A stretch of 64,000 bases of DNA from UBA1081 sp045636025 (GTDB lineage Bacteria; Bacillota; Clostridia; Oscillospirales; Acutalibacteraceae), in assembly GCA_045636025.1 (NCBI GenBank), contig JAZTWP010000001.1, positions 50,423-114,422 on the forward strand. The letters run 5' to 3'. The translations under genes and the position numbers were made by a program. Each line of letters starts with the position of its first letter. The stretch's first letter is position 1. This document shows, piece by piece, positions 35,308 to 45,022 of this stretch. The notes under the pieces are model-generated. The model did not search any database, was not told the DNA's origin, and worked only from the letters and a program-made list of their open reading frames with translations.

Positions 35308-36005
35308 TGGGTAAAGACGTAATTATCGCTTGCGATTTCGCCAGCAAAGAAGCTTGTATGAAATTTCTTGACAATTTCAAGGAAGAAAAACCTTTCGTAA
35401 AAATTGGTATGGAACTTTTCTATGCTGAAGGTCCTTCAATAGTTAAAGAAATCAAAGAAAGAGGTCACAAGATTTTTCTTGACCTCAAACTTCACGATAT
35501 CCCCAATACTGTAAAAAAAGCTATGTCAGTTCTCTCAGCACTTGATGTCGATATGTGCAACCTTCACGCTGGTGGCACAATTGCTATGATGGAAGCTGCA
35601 ATAGAAGGTCTCACAAGACCGGACGGCACAAGACCTATCCTTCTTGCTGTCACACAGCTCACATCTACAAGTGAAGAAAGAATGAAAGCTGATCTTCTTA
35701 TAGACAAGCCGATTGATGAAGTAGTTATGCACTATGCAGCAAATGCAAAGAAAGCAGGTCTTGATGGTGTAGTATGTTCACCTCTCGAAGCATCAAAGGT
35801 TCACGATGTGTGCGGCAGCGAATTCTATACAATCACTCCCGGCATCAGATTTGCAGATGGTGACATCGGTGACCAGGTACGTGTAACTACACCCGAAAAA
35901 GCTAAGGAAATCGGTTCAGATTACATTGTTGTCGGCAGGCCTGTTACTGCAGCTGAAGACCCCGTTGCAGCATACAGAAGATGTGTTGCAGAATTTGTAG
36001 GATAA
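35307..36005 (+). CDS. pyrF: Orotidine-5'-phosphate decarboxylase
   Basis: The 232-residue barrel enzyme opens VIIACDFASKEACMKFLDNF and has the catalytic Lys-Asp set in HKIFLDLKLHDIPNTVKKA near residue 55, LHAGG, and TPGIRFADGDIGDQVRV near residue 185. It makes UMP from OMP. The D.K..DIPNT motif places it in the Bacillus-like group. It begins one base inside the pyrD stop and is followed by pyrE after 21 bases. Confidence 0.97.
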   Translation: MGKDVIIACDFASKEACMKFLDNFKEEKPFVKIGMELFYAEGPSIVKEIKERGHKIFLDLKLHDIPNTVKKAMSVLSALDVDMCNLHAGGTIAMMEAAIEGLTRPDGTRPILLAVTQLTSTSEERMKADLLIDKPIDEVVMHYAANAKKAGLDGVVCSPLEASKVHDVCGSEFYTITPGIRFADGDIGDQVRVTTPEKAKEIGSDYIVVGRPVTAAEDPVAAYRRCVAEFVG

Positions 36006-36026
36006 AATTAAAGGAGATAGATTAAA

Positions 36027-36659
36027 ATGCAGAAAAAAGTAGCTAAAGCTTTATTATCAATCGGAGCAGTATTCTTCAGACCTGAAGAGCCTTTCACTTG
36101 GGCAAGCGGTATCAAGAGTCCCGTTTACTGCGATAACAGACTTATTCTCACAGCTCCCGAGCACAGAAATGTTGTTGAAACAGCTATTGCTGAAACAGTT
36201 AAAGCAGAATATCCTGAATGTGAAGTACTTATGGGTACAAGCACAGCAGGCATTGCGCACGCAGCAATTGCAGCACACATTCTTGGTATGCCTATGGGCT
36301 ACGTTCGCTCAGGCAACAAGGACCACGGCAGACAGAACAGAATTGAAGGTAAACTTGAAAAAGGTCAGAAAGTTGTTGTTGTTGAAGATCTTATTTCAAC
36401 AGGCGGCAGTGTAATTGATGTTGTAGATGCTCTCCGTGAAGCAGGCGCAGAGGTTCTCGGTATCGTAAGCATCTTCACTTACGGTATGCAGAAGGGTATT
36501 GACAGACTTGCTGCTGCAGATGTTAAGAATGTCAGCCTCACAAACTTCGATGTTATTGCTGAAGTTGCAGCAGATGAAGGTTATATCAAACCTGAAGATA
36601 TTGCAAGACTTATCAAATTCAGAAATAATCCTTCAGATGAAAGCTGGATAGGTGCATAA
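36027..36659 (+). CDS. pyrE: Orotate phosphoribosyltransferase
   Basis: The 210-residue enzyme shows EPFTWASGIKSPVYCDNRL at the N-terminus, GTSTAGIAHAA, GYVRSGNKDHGRQNRIEG (the mobile loop) and the PRPP-binding motif VVVVEDLISTGGSVIDVVDAL near residues 120-140. It joins orotate to PRPP. AGGAGAT precedes the ATG. In the operon it stands between the decarboxylase and aspartate carbamoyltransferase. Confidence 0.97.
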   Translation: MQKKVAKALLSIGAVFFRPEEPFTWASGIKSPVYCDNRLILTAPEHRNVVETAIAETVKAEYPECEVLMGTSTAGIAHAAIAAHILGMPMGYVRSGNKDHGRQNRIEGKLEKGQKVVVVEDLISTGGSVIDVVDALREAGAEVLGIVSIFTYGMQKGIDRLAAADVKNVSLTNFDVIAEVAADEGYIKPEDIARLIKFRNNPSDESWIGA

Positions 36660-36660
36660 G

Positions 36661-37572
36661 ATGAGAAGTCTTATCGATATAAAAGAGCTTTCAACGCAGG
36701 AAATTGATGAGCTTATTGTAGTTGCTAAAGATATTATTGCAAATCCTGCAAAATATTCCGAAAAGTGTAAAGGCAAAAAAATTGCAACACTTTTCTATGA
36801 AGCATCAACAAGAACAAGACTCAGCTTTGAAGCTGCTATGTATGAACTTGGCGGTAATGTGCTTGGTTTCTCTTCTGCAGATAACTCATCTGCATCAAAA
36901 GGTGAGAGTGTAGCTGACACTGTTCGTGTATGCAGCGGATACGCAGATATTATTGCAATGAGACACCCCAAAGAAGGTGCACCTCTTGTTGCATCTATGC
37001 ATTCACTTGTTCCCATTATTAATGCAGGTGACGGCGGTCATAATCATCCCACGCAGACTCTTACAGACCTTCTTACTATCAACAGAGAAAAAGGAAGATT
37101 CAATAATCTTGTAATCGGTCTTTGCGGTGATCTTAAATTCGGCAGAACAGTTCATTCCCTTATAGGCGCTATGGCAAGATATGAAAATGTTAAGTTTGTT
37201 CTTATTTCACCCGACGAACTCAAAGTACCTTCATATATCAAGCAGGAACTTGACAAGAACAATGTTGAGTATGTAGAAACAAGAAGTCTTGAAGATTCTA
37301 TGCCTGAGCTTGATATTCTCTATATGACAAGAGTGCAGAGAGAAAGATTCTTTAATGAAGAAGATTATCTCAGACTCAAAGATACATATATTCTCAACAT
37401 GTCAAAACTTACCAAGGCAAAGCAGGATCTTTCAATTCTTCATCCGCTACCCAGAGTCAATGAAATTTCAGTTGAAATTGACAATGATCCCAGGGCTTGT
37501 TATTTTGAGCAGGCACTCAACGGTAAATACATCAGAATGGCATTAATTCTTAAGTTGTTGGGGGTAGAGTGA
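36661..37572 (+). CDS. pyrB: Aspartate carbamoyltransferase catalytic subunit
   Basis: The ATG at 36661 (RSLIDIKELS) lies 1 base after the pyrE stop; an in-frame GTG at 36652 is less likely. The 303-residue protein has the carbamoyl-phosphate loop FYEASTRTRLSFEAAM near residue 45, the SADNSSASKGES loop, MRHPKEGAP, and INAGDGGHNHPTQTLTDL near residue 125, with HPLPRVNE near the end. It condenses carbamoyl phosphate and aspartate. Because pyrI follows, the holoenzyme is probably the regulated, PyrI-containing type. Confidence 0.97.
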   Translation: MRSLIDIKELSTQEIDELIVVAKDIIANPAKYSEKCKGKKIATLFYEASTRTRLSFEAAMYELGGNVLGFSSADNSSASKGESVADTVRVCSGYADIIAMRHPKEGAPLVASMHSLVPIINAGDGGHNHPTQTLTDLLTINREKGRFNNLVIGLCGDLKFGRTVHSLIGAMARYENVKFVLISPDELKVPSYIKQELDKNNVEYVETRSLEDSMPELDILYMTRVQRERFFNEEDYLRLKDTYILNMSKLTKAKQDLSILHPLPRVNEISVEIDNDPRACYFEQALNGKYIRMALILKLLGVE

Positions 37573-37573
37573 T

Positions 37574-38011
37574 ATGATTCTCAATACAATTAATAACGGT
37601 GTTGTTCTTGATCATATTCATGCCGGTGGTGCAATGGAGATTTATAAAGCTCTTAATCTTGATAAACTCGGCTGTCAGGTTGCAATTATCAAGAACGCTA
37701 CAAGTGTAAAAATGGGCAAGAAAGACATTCTTAAAATCTGCGAACCCATTGATATAAACCTTGATGTTCTCGGTTATCTTGCCCCCGGTGTTACAGTAAA
37801 TATAATCGAAGATGGCAAAGTTGCAGAAAGACGCCATATTGACCCTCCCGTAACGATAGAAGGTGTCATCAAATGCACAAATCCGAGATGTATTACTTCT
37901 GTTGAACAGGAACTTCCTAACATATTCAAACTCACAGATCGTGAAAATCTTGTATACAGATGCATATACTGTGAATCTCAGTGTAAAAAAAGCAATGGCG
38001 ACATAAAGTAA
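37574..38011 (+). CDS. pyrI: Aspartate carbamoyltransferase regulatory subunit
   Basis: The 145-residue protein begins LNTINNGVVLDHIHAGGAM, the allosteric nucleotide-binding domain, and ends with a zinc domain whose four cysteines appear as CTNPRCITS and YRCIYCESQC. It transmits CTP/ATP signals to PyrB. Standalone pyrI after pyrB is known in enterics, archaea and several Clostridia. It is the last gene, ending 12 bases before the long terminator. Confidence 0.95.
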   Translation: MILNTINNGVVLDHIHAGGAMEIYKALNLDKLGCQVAIIKNATSVKMGKKDILKICEPIDINLDVLGYLAPGVTVNIIEDGKVAERRHIDPPVTIEGVIKCTNPRCITSVEQELPNIFKLTDRENLVYRCIYCESQCKKSNGDIK

Positions 38012-38021
38012 TAATCTATAT

Positions 38022-38056
38022 AAAAAAATCACCGATTTTAAATCGGTGATTTTTTT
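38022..38056. terminator. Strong bidirectional terminator of the pyr operon
   Basis: CACCGATTT (38030-38038) and AAATCGGTG (38040-38048) form a perfect stem extended by A7 on the left and T7 on the right, serving both pyrI and the convergent permease gene. Confidence 0.9.
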
Positions 38057-38071
38057 CGTTTATAAATCAAG

Positions 38072-41000
38072 TTATTCAATTGCTTTCAAAGATTCAACCA
38101 TGTCAATATTATTAATCTTTTTGCGCATTCTTACATTAACAATAATTGCAAATAACGCAGTAAGCATACCGGCAACAAGATAACTCGGCCATGTGAGTTC
38201 CTGAACAAACATAACAGTATCAACAGAACAATATGTTATAAGAAGCTGATGAACAAAAATACCGAGAACAAGACCTAAAGCAATACCAAAGATTGTAAGA
38301 ATAACATTTTCACGATAAATATAGGCTGATACTTCTTTATCATGGAAACCTAAAACTTTGATTGTAGCAAGTTCTCTTTGTCTTTCTGAAATATTGATGT
38401 TGTTAAGGTTATAAAGAACAATGTAAGCGAGTACAGCCGCTGCGATTATGAATATAAGAACAACTATACTGAGAACACCTATAACTTCATCAAGTGTGTC
38501 TACTGTGTCAGAAATATATGCAACAGCATTGATTTCATTAAATGACATAAGCTCTGTTGCAAGTGAAGCCTTCTGGGTCGCTTTTTTATCAGAAGACTGC
38601 TTATCTGCAAGGATTGATTCTTCAATATTACCGATAGCATAGTTGTATCCGACCTGTTCCTGGAAGAGGAATTGATAAAGATTTTCAGTAAGATAAATAT
38701 AACTGAAAGTATAATTTTCAGCAATGTTAGCAACAGGAATTGAAACAACTTTTCCATCAGCAGTTTCAATCCATACAGAATCACCAATTGATGTGTTTGT
38801 ATCCTTAGCAAACTGCTCAGTAATAACAGCACCGGTGTCATCAAGATTAATCTCCGAACCGCTCTGTCTGTTTTTCAGATTAATAAAATTCAATAATTTA
38901 TCACTGTTCTTTGGAACAAACAAGTAAACGTCTGATGTTTTATCAGTTCTTTCGGAGCCGCCTGTTACGGATTGCACGGAAGACAGCATTATGTCTGTAA
39001 ATCTTGCATCAGAATTAAGTCTGTTCATTATCTGAGAATCATCTGACTGATTTGATGCAAAAACCAGCTGAACATCATAATCAGCTATGCCGTTTTCATC
39101 ATACTGTTTTTTCATAAGATTATTGATAGAAGAATAAAGGCCGATACTGCCGAGAATAAGTGCTGTACATCCACCAATGCCAATTATTGTCATAACAAAT
39201 CTTGACTTACGTCTAAAAAGATTACGTGTTGTAACTTTACTTGTAAAGCTGAGACGTTTCCATATAAATCTGATTCTTTCAAGCAATACACGTTTACCGG
39301 GCTTTGGTGCTTTAGGACGCATAAGAGTGGAAGGTTGAACTTTAAGTTCTTTCACAGATGCAATTACCGCTGCAGCAAGGGTAGTAATAAGTGCAATGCC
39401 AACGCCGATAATAATATAAATCACAGGGAAAGTAAATATAAGCGGTGGCAATGTAAACATAATAGAATATGCCTTATATATTGCGAACGGCAATGCATAA
39501 ACGCCTATGATGATACCTAATGCGGAACCTAAAATACTTGCAAAAAGTGCATAAATGAGATATTTAGCAATTATTGAAGCACTTGAGTAACCGAGGGCTT
39601 TCATGGTACCCATTTGCGTGCGTTCTTCTTCTACCATTCGTGTCATTGTTGTAAGACATACAAGAGCTGCAACAATGAAGAATATAACAGGGAATAAATT
39701 TGACAGAACATTTATATTGTTGATAGAATTTTCAAGGCTGGAATAACCCGGTATTGAAGTTCTGTCCGAGACAGTCCATTTGGCTGAATCAAGACTCTTG
39801 TAAAGTGATTTTGCTCTTTCAATCTTGTTCTCTGCTGATGCAATCTGGGCAGAATAAGTTGACTTGATTGATTCATACTCAGTCTTTGCTTTATCTAGAT
39901 ATGTAGCAGCATTGGCAATAGTAACTTTGAGCATATTAAGGTCATTACTGACTTCATTTTTACCTATCAGAAGTTCAATCTGCGCCATTGAAAGTTCGTT
40001 CTTTGAGCCTTCAAGCTGGTCATAGAAAGAATTAAGCGCATCATACGCAGAATTCAGTTGAATCTCAGCTGCATTATAAGCAGTTTTTGCAGTACTGAGA
40101 GCTGTAGCCGCAGTGTTGAATTTAGACTTGTACTCTTCAATCTGTGTTTCAGCTGCAGTAACACCTTCCTGATATATAGCAAGCTGCGATTTCTGCTGTT
40201 CGAGATACGGATTTATAAGCCCGATTGCTTCAGTTGCCATACTGACCGCAGATAATGATTTTATCGACTCAAAAAGTCCGGGATTGATATTCTGAAGAGC
40301 CTGAAGAGCCTGAGTGAGCTGTCCGTTATCTAACTTTCCGTTCTGATAGTCTTCAAGAGAAGTAAGAACACCGCTAGTTGTATCAATTATACTCTGAGTA
40401 GATGTAACAAGCTGTTTTGCTGTTGTAAGAGAATTTTCTGCATTCATCAGAACAATTTCAGCTGAATTATACTGATTCTGTGCATTAGTAAGCTGTGTAT
40501 TTTTTTCTGCAAGAGCATCCCTGGCAGATTTGTAAGCCTCAAGATTTGCATTATATGTTTCAACAGCATTATAATATGCAGAAGTATTACCGTTGAATTC
40601 ACTTTCGGCAAGACCAAGAGCTTCAGCAGCCTGATTCACAGCTTCATTATATGAACCTGTGGGGTCATCTACATATTTCTGAAAAAGTGCAATCTGCTCC
40701 TCAGCTTCTTTAAGACCTGCTTCAAATGTCTGTTTTTTTGAATTAAGTTCTTTTTCGCCATTGATAATATCCGCAGGCAATGAATTTTTAAGTTCTTCGA
40801 CGCGTACAGATACATTACTTTTTGATACAGATTCAATCTGCTTGGCAACATTTTCCACATAATTATAATATTCATCAGATCCGGATTTATAGGAATCTGC
40901 ACCATTTACAGTTACATAAACCTCGCTATAATAATCATTTGTGAAAACTGAATCAGGAATATAAATAAATGTACCGATTTTACCGCTGCCGACAAGGCTG

Positions 41001-41620
41001 TTACCGCGTTCAAATGAAACATAATTAGGAGATCTGATAATACCTACAATCTCAAACTCAGTAACAGAAACTGATGATAAATCTGTGTTTGCATCAGCAT
41101 CAAGTTTGATATAATTACCTATTTTGTATGAATCGGGAGCAGATAACTCACTTGCATCAACAAGACACTGATTATTTTTCACAGGGTATGTACCTTCAAT
41201 AAGTGTTGGTCTATTGATAAAATTAGGATTTTCCGCACCATAATAGAATTCCTGTAAAAGATTAAGATCAATACCATAGGCACGTGTGCTTATCTGAGAG
41301 CCGTCAATATCTATTTCAGGCTGACCGTTTACAAGAACAAGGGCATCTACGAATTTACTGCCCATTACACCGCTGACACCGCTTATTGACGAAAGAGATA
41401 CAACATCATCTTTTGTAAGACCGATTGCAGAAGAAATTCTGATATCCATAAGATTATTGGCAACAAAATATTCATCAGCAGTTTCGCTCATAGAAGGTCC
41501 TGCGGATTTTATACCAACAAAGAAACCTGTTCCGAGTGCTATAATAATAACAATCGAAATAAAACGGCTGAACGAACGTCTTATCGCTCGTATGATATCC
41601 GTTAATAATGCTTTACTCAC
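38072..41620 (-). CDS. Very large FtsX/MacB-type ABC transporter permease with external coiled coil
   Basis: The 1182-residue permease has a membrane helix at about 17-40, an external domain (45-280), a long heptad-rich coiled coil (about 285-625, many Glu/Gln/Lys/Ala with repeated ENxxxxA patterns), an FtsX-type three-helix block (about 645-770, with MVEEERTQMGTMKALGYSS), then a second helix, external domain, and a final FtsX block (about 1070-1175, with ERQRELATIKVLGFHDKEV). This is the duplicated 'mechanotransmission' permease layout common in Firmicutes. Its ATPase partner is the next gene upstream, 15 bases away. Role and substrate are unknown. Confidence 0.9.
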   Translation of the reverse strand: MSKALLTDIIRAIRRSFSRFISIVIIIALGTGFFVGIKSAGPSMSETADEYFVANNLMDIRISSAIGLTKDDVVSLSSISGVSGVMGSKFVDALVLVNGQPEIDIDGSQISTRAYGIDLNLLQEFYYGAENPNFINRPTLIEGTYPVKNNQCLVDASELSAPDSYKIGNYIKLDADANTDLSSVSVTEFEIVGIIRSPNYVSFERGNSLVGSGKIGTFIYIPDSVFTNDYYSEVYVTVNGADSYKSGSDEYYNYVENVAKQIESVSKSNVSVRVEELKNSLPADIINGEKELNSKKQTFEAGLKEAEEQIALFQKYVDDPTGSYNEAVNQAAEALGLAESEFNGNTSAYYNAVETYNANLEAYKSARDALAEKNTQLTNAQNQYNSAEIVLMNAENSLTTAKQLVTSTQSIIDTTSGVLTSLEDYQNGKLDNGQLTQALQALQNINPGLFESIKSLSAVSMATEAIGLINPYLEQQKSQLAIYQEGVTAAETQIEEYKSKFNTAATALSTAKTAYNAAEIQLNSAYDALNSFYDQLEGSKNELSMAQIELLIGKNEVSNDLNMLKVTIANAATYLDKAKTEYESIKSTYSAQIASAENKIERAKSLYKSLDSAKWTVSDRTSIPGYSSLENSINNINVLSNLFPVIFFIVAALVCLTTMTRMVEEERTQMGTMKALGYSSASIIAKYLIYALFASILGSALGIIIGVYALPFAIYKAYSIMFTLPPLIFTFPVIYIIIGVGIALITTLAAAVIASVKELKVQPSTLMRPKAPKPGKRVLLERIRFIWKRLSFTSKVTTRNLFRRKSRFVMTIIGIGGCTALILGSIGLYSSINNLMKKQYDENGIADYDVQLVFASNQSDDSQIMNRLNSDARFTDIMLSSVQSVTGGSERTDKTSDVYLFVPKNSDKLLNFINLKNRQSGSEINLDDTGAVITEQFAKDTNTSIGDSVWIETADGKVVSIPVANIAENYTFSYIYLTENLYQFLFQEQVGYNYAIGNIEESILADKQSSDKKATQKASLATELMSFNEINAVAYISDTVDTLDEVIGVLSIVVLIFIIAAAVLAYIVLYNLNNINISERQRELATIKVLGFHDKEVSAYIYRENVILTIFGIALGLVLGIFVHQLLITYCSVDTVMFVQELTWPSYLVAGMLTALFAIIVNVRMRKKINNIDMVESLKAIE

Positions 41621-41635
41621 TTTGGGATTCCTCCG

Positions 41636-42337
41636 TTACCATTCTATTCGGTCAACCGAAAGAGGTCTTTCGTTTACTTCAATTCTGCTGACTCTTCCGT
41701 TTTTCATAGTTATGATTCTGTCAGCAATAGGTGTTATAGCCTGATTATGAGTGATAATAACAACAGTCATACCTGTATTGTGGCAAGTCTGCTGTAAAAG
41801 ATGAAGAATCTGTTTACCAGTTTTATAGTCAAGCGCACCTGTAGGTTCATCACACAAAAGAATTTTCGGATTTTTGGCGAGAGCACGTGCAATTGCCACT
41901 CTCTGCTGTTCACCACCTGAAAGCTGAGCAGGGAAGTTATTCATTCTGTCTCCAAGCCCGACTTTTTCAAGAACTTTTGCTGGGTTCAGAGCTTTATTGC
42001 TTATCTGAGATGCAAGTTCAACATTTTCAAGTGCAGTAAGATTGGGTACAAGATTATAGAACTGAAAAACAAAACCAACGTCATAACGTCTGTAATCTGT
42101 AAGTTTTTTCTCATTATAGTTATTAATTAGTTCGCCACCTACACGAACTTTACCATCGTTACAGTCATCCATACCACCGAGAATATTAAGTACGGTTGTT
42201 TTACCGGCACCGCTGGGACCGACAATCATACATAACTCACCCTGTTCTATAGAAAAGGATACATTGTCAGCAGCATTAATGGTAACTTCACCCATTTTAT
42301 ATTTTTTGTATACTGAATCCAACTCAATAAAGCTCAT
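41636..42337 (-). CDS. ABC transporter ATPase, MacB/LolD type
   Basis: The 233-residue ATPase has Walker A VGPSGAGKTTVLN (about residue 37), the Q-loop GFVFQFYNLVPNLTALENV, signature LSGGEQQRVAIARALA, Walker B ILLCDEPTGALD and the H-loop VVIITHN. The LVPNLTALENVELA and YK-type N-terminus fit the MacB/LolD/FtsE group, whose partners are FtsX-type permeases; the giant permease gene follows directly. It lies 15 bases after the penicillin-binding protein gene, so appears part of the cell-wall operon. Confidence 0.95.
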   Translation of the reverse strand: MSFIELDSVYKKYKMGEVTINAADNVSFSIEQGELCMIVGPSGAGKTTVLNILGGMDDCNDGKVRVGGELINNYNEKKLTDYRRYDVGFVFQFYNLVPNLTALENVELASQISNKALNPAKVLEKVGLGDRMNNFPAQLSGGEQQRVAIARALAKNPKILLCDEPTGALDYKTGKQILHLLQQTCHNTGMTVVIITHNQAITPIADRIITMKNGRVSRIEVNERPLSVDRIEW

Positions 42338-42352
42338 TTTATTTCCTCCGGA

Positions 42353-43711
42353 TTAATTGTATTTATTATAAACTTTCTGCATGATTTCAGCAGCAGCAGA
42401 TCCTGCATATTTAAGACCAGAACCACTATCTTCAACGATAACAATTACAGCGTATGGAAACGATTCTTTGTCAGAAAAACCGACAAACAAGGCATTTGAA
42501 TCACCGTTATCTTTTTCCGCTGTACCTGTTTTGCCGCACATTGTTACATCTCCAAATAAATAATCACCGTAAAAATCAGATACGGTTGATCTCATCAGAT
42601 CACGAAGAAGTGATGCTGTTGTGGGAGCGATATTTATTTCAGACATTTTTTTATTCACTTCATACTTGTGAATACTATTTGAATCAGATGCATTTGATAC
42701 AAAATACGGCTCATAAGCTTGTCCGCCGTTTGCAATTGCACAAACAAAAGTCAGAAATGAATAGGGATTTATGAGGTTTGTTGATTGCCCGATACCCGCC
42801 CAGCCAATTTCTGTGTATGATTCGGATTCTTCTATATCAAAAATTCCGCTTGAAGTAGTTATTCTGTCTGGAGTTTCATACTTAGCGGTGAGCCCGATAG
42901 AATTAACTGTTTCCTGAAGCACATCAGGTCCGATTTCATTTGCAATTTCTGCAAAAGCTACATTGCACGACTGATTCAATGCCTGCTTGAATGTAATTTT
43001 GCCATGAACATCATTACATATAATATTTCCGTCAGCACCGTTACAGATAAATTCACGCTCAAATATATCATCAATGTTTTCAATAGCTGCGTAGGCAGTT
43101 ACAAGCTTGAATATAGAACCCGGTGTATATAATCCGTCAAAAAAACGGTTGATATATATACCTTCATAAGCTGAATTGGAGTCGATATCATCTGGTTTAT
43201 TATAGATATCATAAGATGGTGCAGATGCAATACATATCAATTCACCGGTTTTGTAATTGCATACTGCGATACAGCCTTTATTTTTTCCGAGAATATTGTA
43301 TGCATCAGCACATAATTCAGAATCCAGTGTAAGATTAAGGGTGTTTTTTGATTCAGCATTAACTCCCGTCAGAATATTATAACCGCACAGTTCTTTTTTG
43401 AATGTATCCTGTATACCGTCTGCAATAAACCCTTTATTATCACCGAGAATATGAAGTAATGCCGCTCTTATATCAGCATTATCACTGTATTTTCTCTGAC
43501 CGTTTTCAGAGTAGGCAAGTTTTATTCCGCTCGCATCACGAATTTCCCCAGCATTGATAAGAACACCGTTTTCAAATAAGTGTGCATTAACACCGTTCAG
43601 AGCATATTCTTCAGCATTTGTCAGCATAGAGAAAATCAACAAAGAAAAAAAACAAGTAAAAACAAGAATCACCGCTACTACAAGAGCAATACGTTTATTG
43701 ATTGTCTTCAT
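42353..43711 (-). CDS. Penicillin-binding protein (transpeptidase), PbpA type
   Basis: The 452-residue protein has one N-terminal membrane helix (8-30), a short dimerisation-type region and a transpeptidase domain. Catalytic motifs are Ser199-Ile-Phe-Lys202 in YTPGSIFKL, Ser248-Cys-Asn250 in NQSCNVAF, and Lys394-Thr-Gly396 in CGKTGTAEK. The lack of a long N-terminal domain and of PASTA repeats makes it the short class-B type that goes with FHA and RodA/FtsW genes in Gram-positive operons. It would cross-link peptidoglycan outside the membrane with the glycosyltransferase activity of the upstream RodA-like protein, whose stop is 1 base away. Confidence 0.93.
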   Translation of the reverse strand: MKTINKRIALVVAVILVFTCFFSLLIFSMLTNAEEYALNGVNAHLFENGVLINAGEIRDASGIKLAYSENGQRKYSDNADIRAALLHILGDNKGFIADGIQDTFKKELCGYNILTGVNAESKNTLNLTLDSELCADAYNILGKNKGCIAVCNYKTGELICIASAPSYDIYNKPDDIDSNSAYEGIYINRFFDGLYTPGSIFKLVTAYAAIENIDDIFEREFICNGADGNIICNDVHGKITFKQALNQSCNVAFAEIANEIGPDVLQETVNSIGLTAKYETPDRITTSSGIFDIEESESYTEIGWAGIGQSTNLINPYSFLTFVCAIANGGQAYEPYFVSNASDSNSIHKYEVNKKMSEINIAPTTASLLRDLMRSTVSDFYGDYLFGDVTMCGKTGTAEKDNGDSNALFVGFSDKESFPYAVIVIVEDSGSGLKYAGSAAAEIMQKVYNKYN

Positions 43712-43712
43712 A

Positions 43713-45014
43713 TCAGCGTTGTTCTCCTTTCTGTTTACTTGTATTTACCGGACGTGAATATGTTCTGGAGTCGGCTGCTTTTATAAAAGCAAGAAGCCCC
43801 CAGGAACATATCATACTTGAGCCGCCTCTGCTTACAAAAGGCAACGTAACACCTGTAAGCGGAAGAAAATCAGTAACACCGAAAACATTAAGCGCTGTCT
43901 GAACAATAATCATACCTGATGCTGCGCAACCCGCGAGTGTAAAAAAAGATGATCTTGAAAATTTAGCATTATACATTGCTGCAAGCGCAAGAATAATGAA
44001 AGTTATAACAATAAGAAAACCTGTGAACAGTCCAAGCTCTTCACATACAAGGCCAAAAATAAGATCTTCTGTTGCTGCAAAAACATCTCTGAGGTGTCCG
44101 TTACCAAGTCCGACACCAAACAATCCGCCACTTGAGGCATAAATAAGAGTTCTTGTTTGTTGATATCCGCCAGAATCATACATATGCTCCCATATGTGAC
44201 GATAACTTGAAAATCTGTCAAGTATATAAGATTTTTGCGTGAGAATAATGATTCCGCCGATTACTGCTGCAGTACATACAAGGATGATTGTTCTGAAATC
44301 ACCTGATCTGAGAAATGCAAGCATAATAAATGTACAAAAATATATAAGTGCTGTACCGAAATCTGACATTAGTCCGAGAAGACCGACACATCCGATAGCA
44401 AAAATAACATAAAAAGTAAGTGATTTTGTAGATTGCAGTTTATCGAGAGTAGCAGCTCCTACATATATAAATGCAAGTTTAACAAATTCTGAAGGCTGAA
44501 TTGAAACAGAGCCGATATATATCCAATTTTTCGCACCGTTTGTATATGATGCAAAAACAAGAGTGAAAGTGAGAATTCCCAATGCAGCAACAGCCATAGG
44601 AAGACGTATAGCCGCAGTACGGGAAGTGTCTTGCATATAGAAAATCATTGCAATGTATACAACAAGACCTATAAGAATTGCAAAAAACTGAGTTTTTGTT
44701 TTTTCAGGTGAAACACTTGAAGTTATAAATAAACTTAGCGATGAAAGTGAAAATGCTATCATTTCAAGGCTTATGTGTCTGTTCTGAATTATTGAAAAAA
44801 TAAAATAATATATCCACTCAATTATGATAAAAATTGCAAAATACAATATTAATTCAGAAAAATAATTCTCATTATCTCGTAAAACACAATATGACATCAG
44901 AACCTGATACAAAGTCAGACAAATCATTACAACAAGACTTATCAGACCATATGCACTTCCGGGTCTGCCGAAATACATTTTCTTATTTTTTGTTGTTTCC
45001 AAGAAATTGTTCAC
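43713..45014 (-). CDS. RodA/FtsW/SpoVE-family peptidoglycan glycosyltransferase
   Basis: The 433-residue protein has about ten membrane helices. Family motifs are KNWIYIGSVSIQPSEFVKLAFI near residue 170, FGTALIYF, GVGLGNG in SSGGLFGVGLGNGHL near 285, EDLIFGLVCEELGLF near 307, and VTDFLPLTGVTLPFVSRGGSSM near 385. The catalytic Asp of SEDS enzymes is expected in the 'sDFGTal' loop, present here as LMSDFGTALIY. It polymerises lipid II together with the adjoining penicillin-binding protein. Gene order FHA-RodA-PBP is a known cell-wall module. Confidence 0.95.
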   Translation of the reverse strand: MNNFLETTKNKKMYFGRPGSAYGLISLVVMICLTLYQVLMSYCVLRDNENYFSELILYFAIFIIIEWIYYFIFSIIQNRHISLEMIAFSLSSLSLFITSSVSPEKTKTQFFAILIGLVVYIAMIFYMQDTSRTAAIRLPMAVAALGILTFTLVFASYTNGAKNWIYIGSVSIQPSEFVKLAFIYVGAATLDKLQSTKSLTFYVIFAIGCVGLLGLMSDFGTALIYFCTFIMLAFLRSGDFRTIILVCTAAVIGGIIILTQKSYILDRFSSYRHIWEHMYDSGGYQQTRTLIYASSGGLFGVGLGNGHLRDVFAATEDLIFGLVCEELGLFTGFLIVITFIILALAAMYNAKFSRSSFFTLAGCAASGMIIVQTALNVFGVTDFLPLTGVTLPFVSRGGSSMICSWGLLAFIKAADSRTYSRPVNTSKQKGEQR

Positions 45015-45022
45015 TCCGTCAT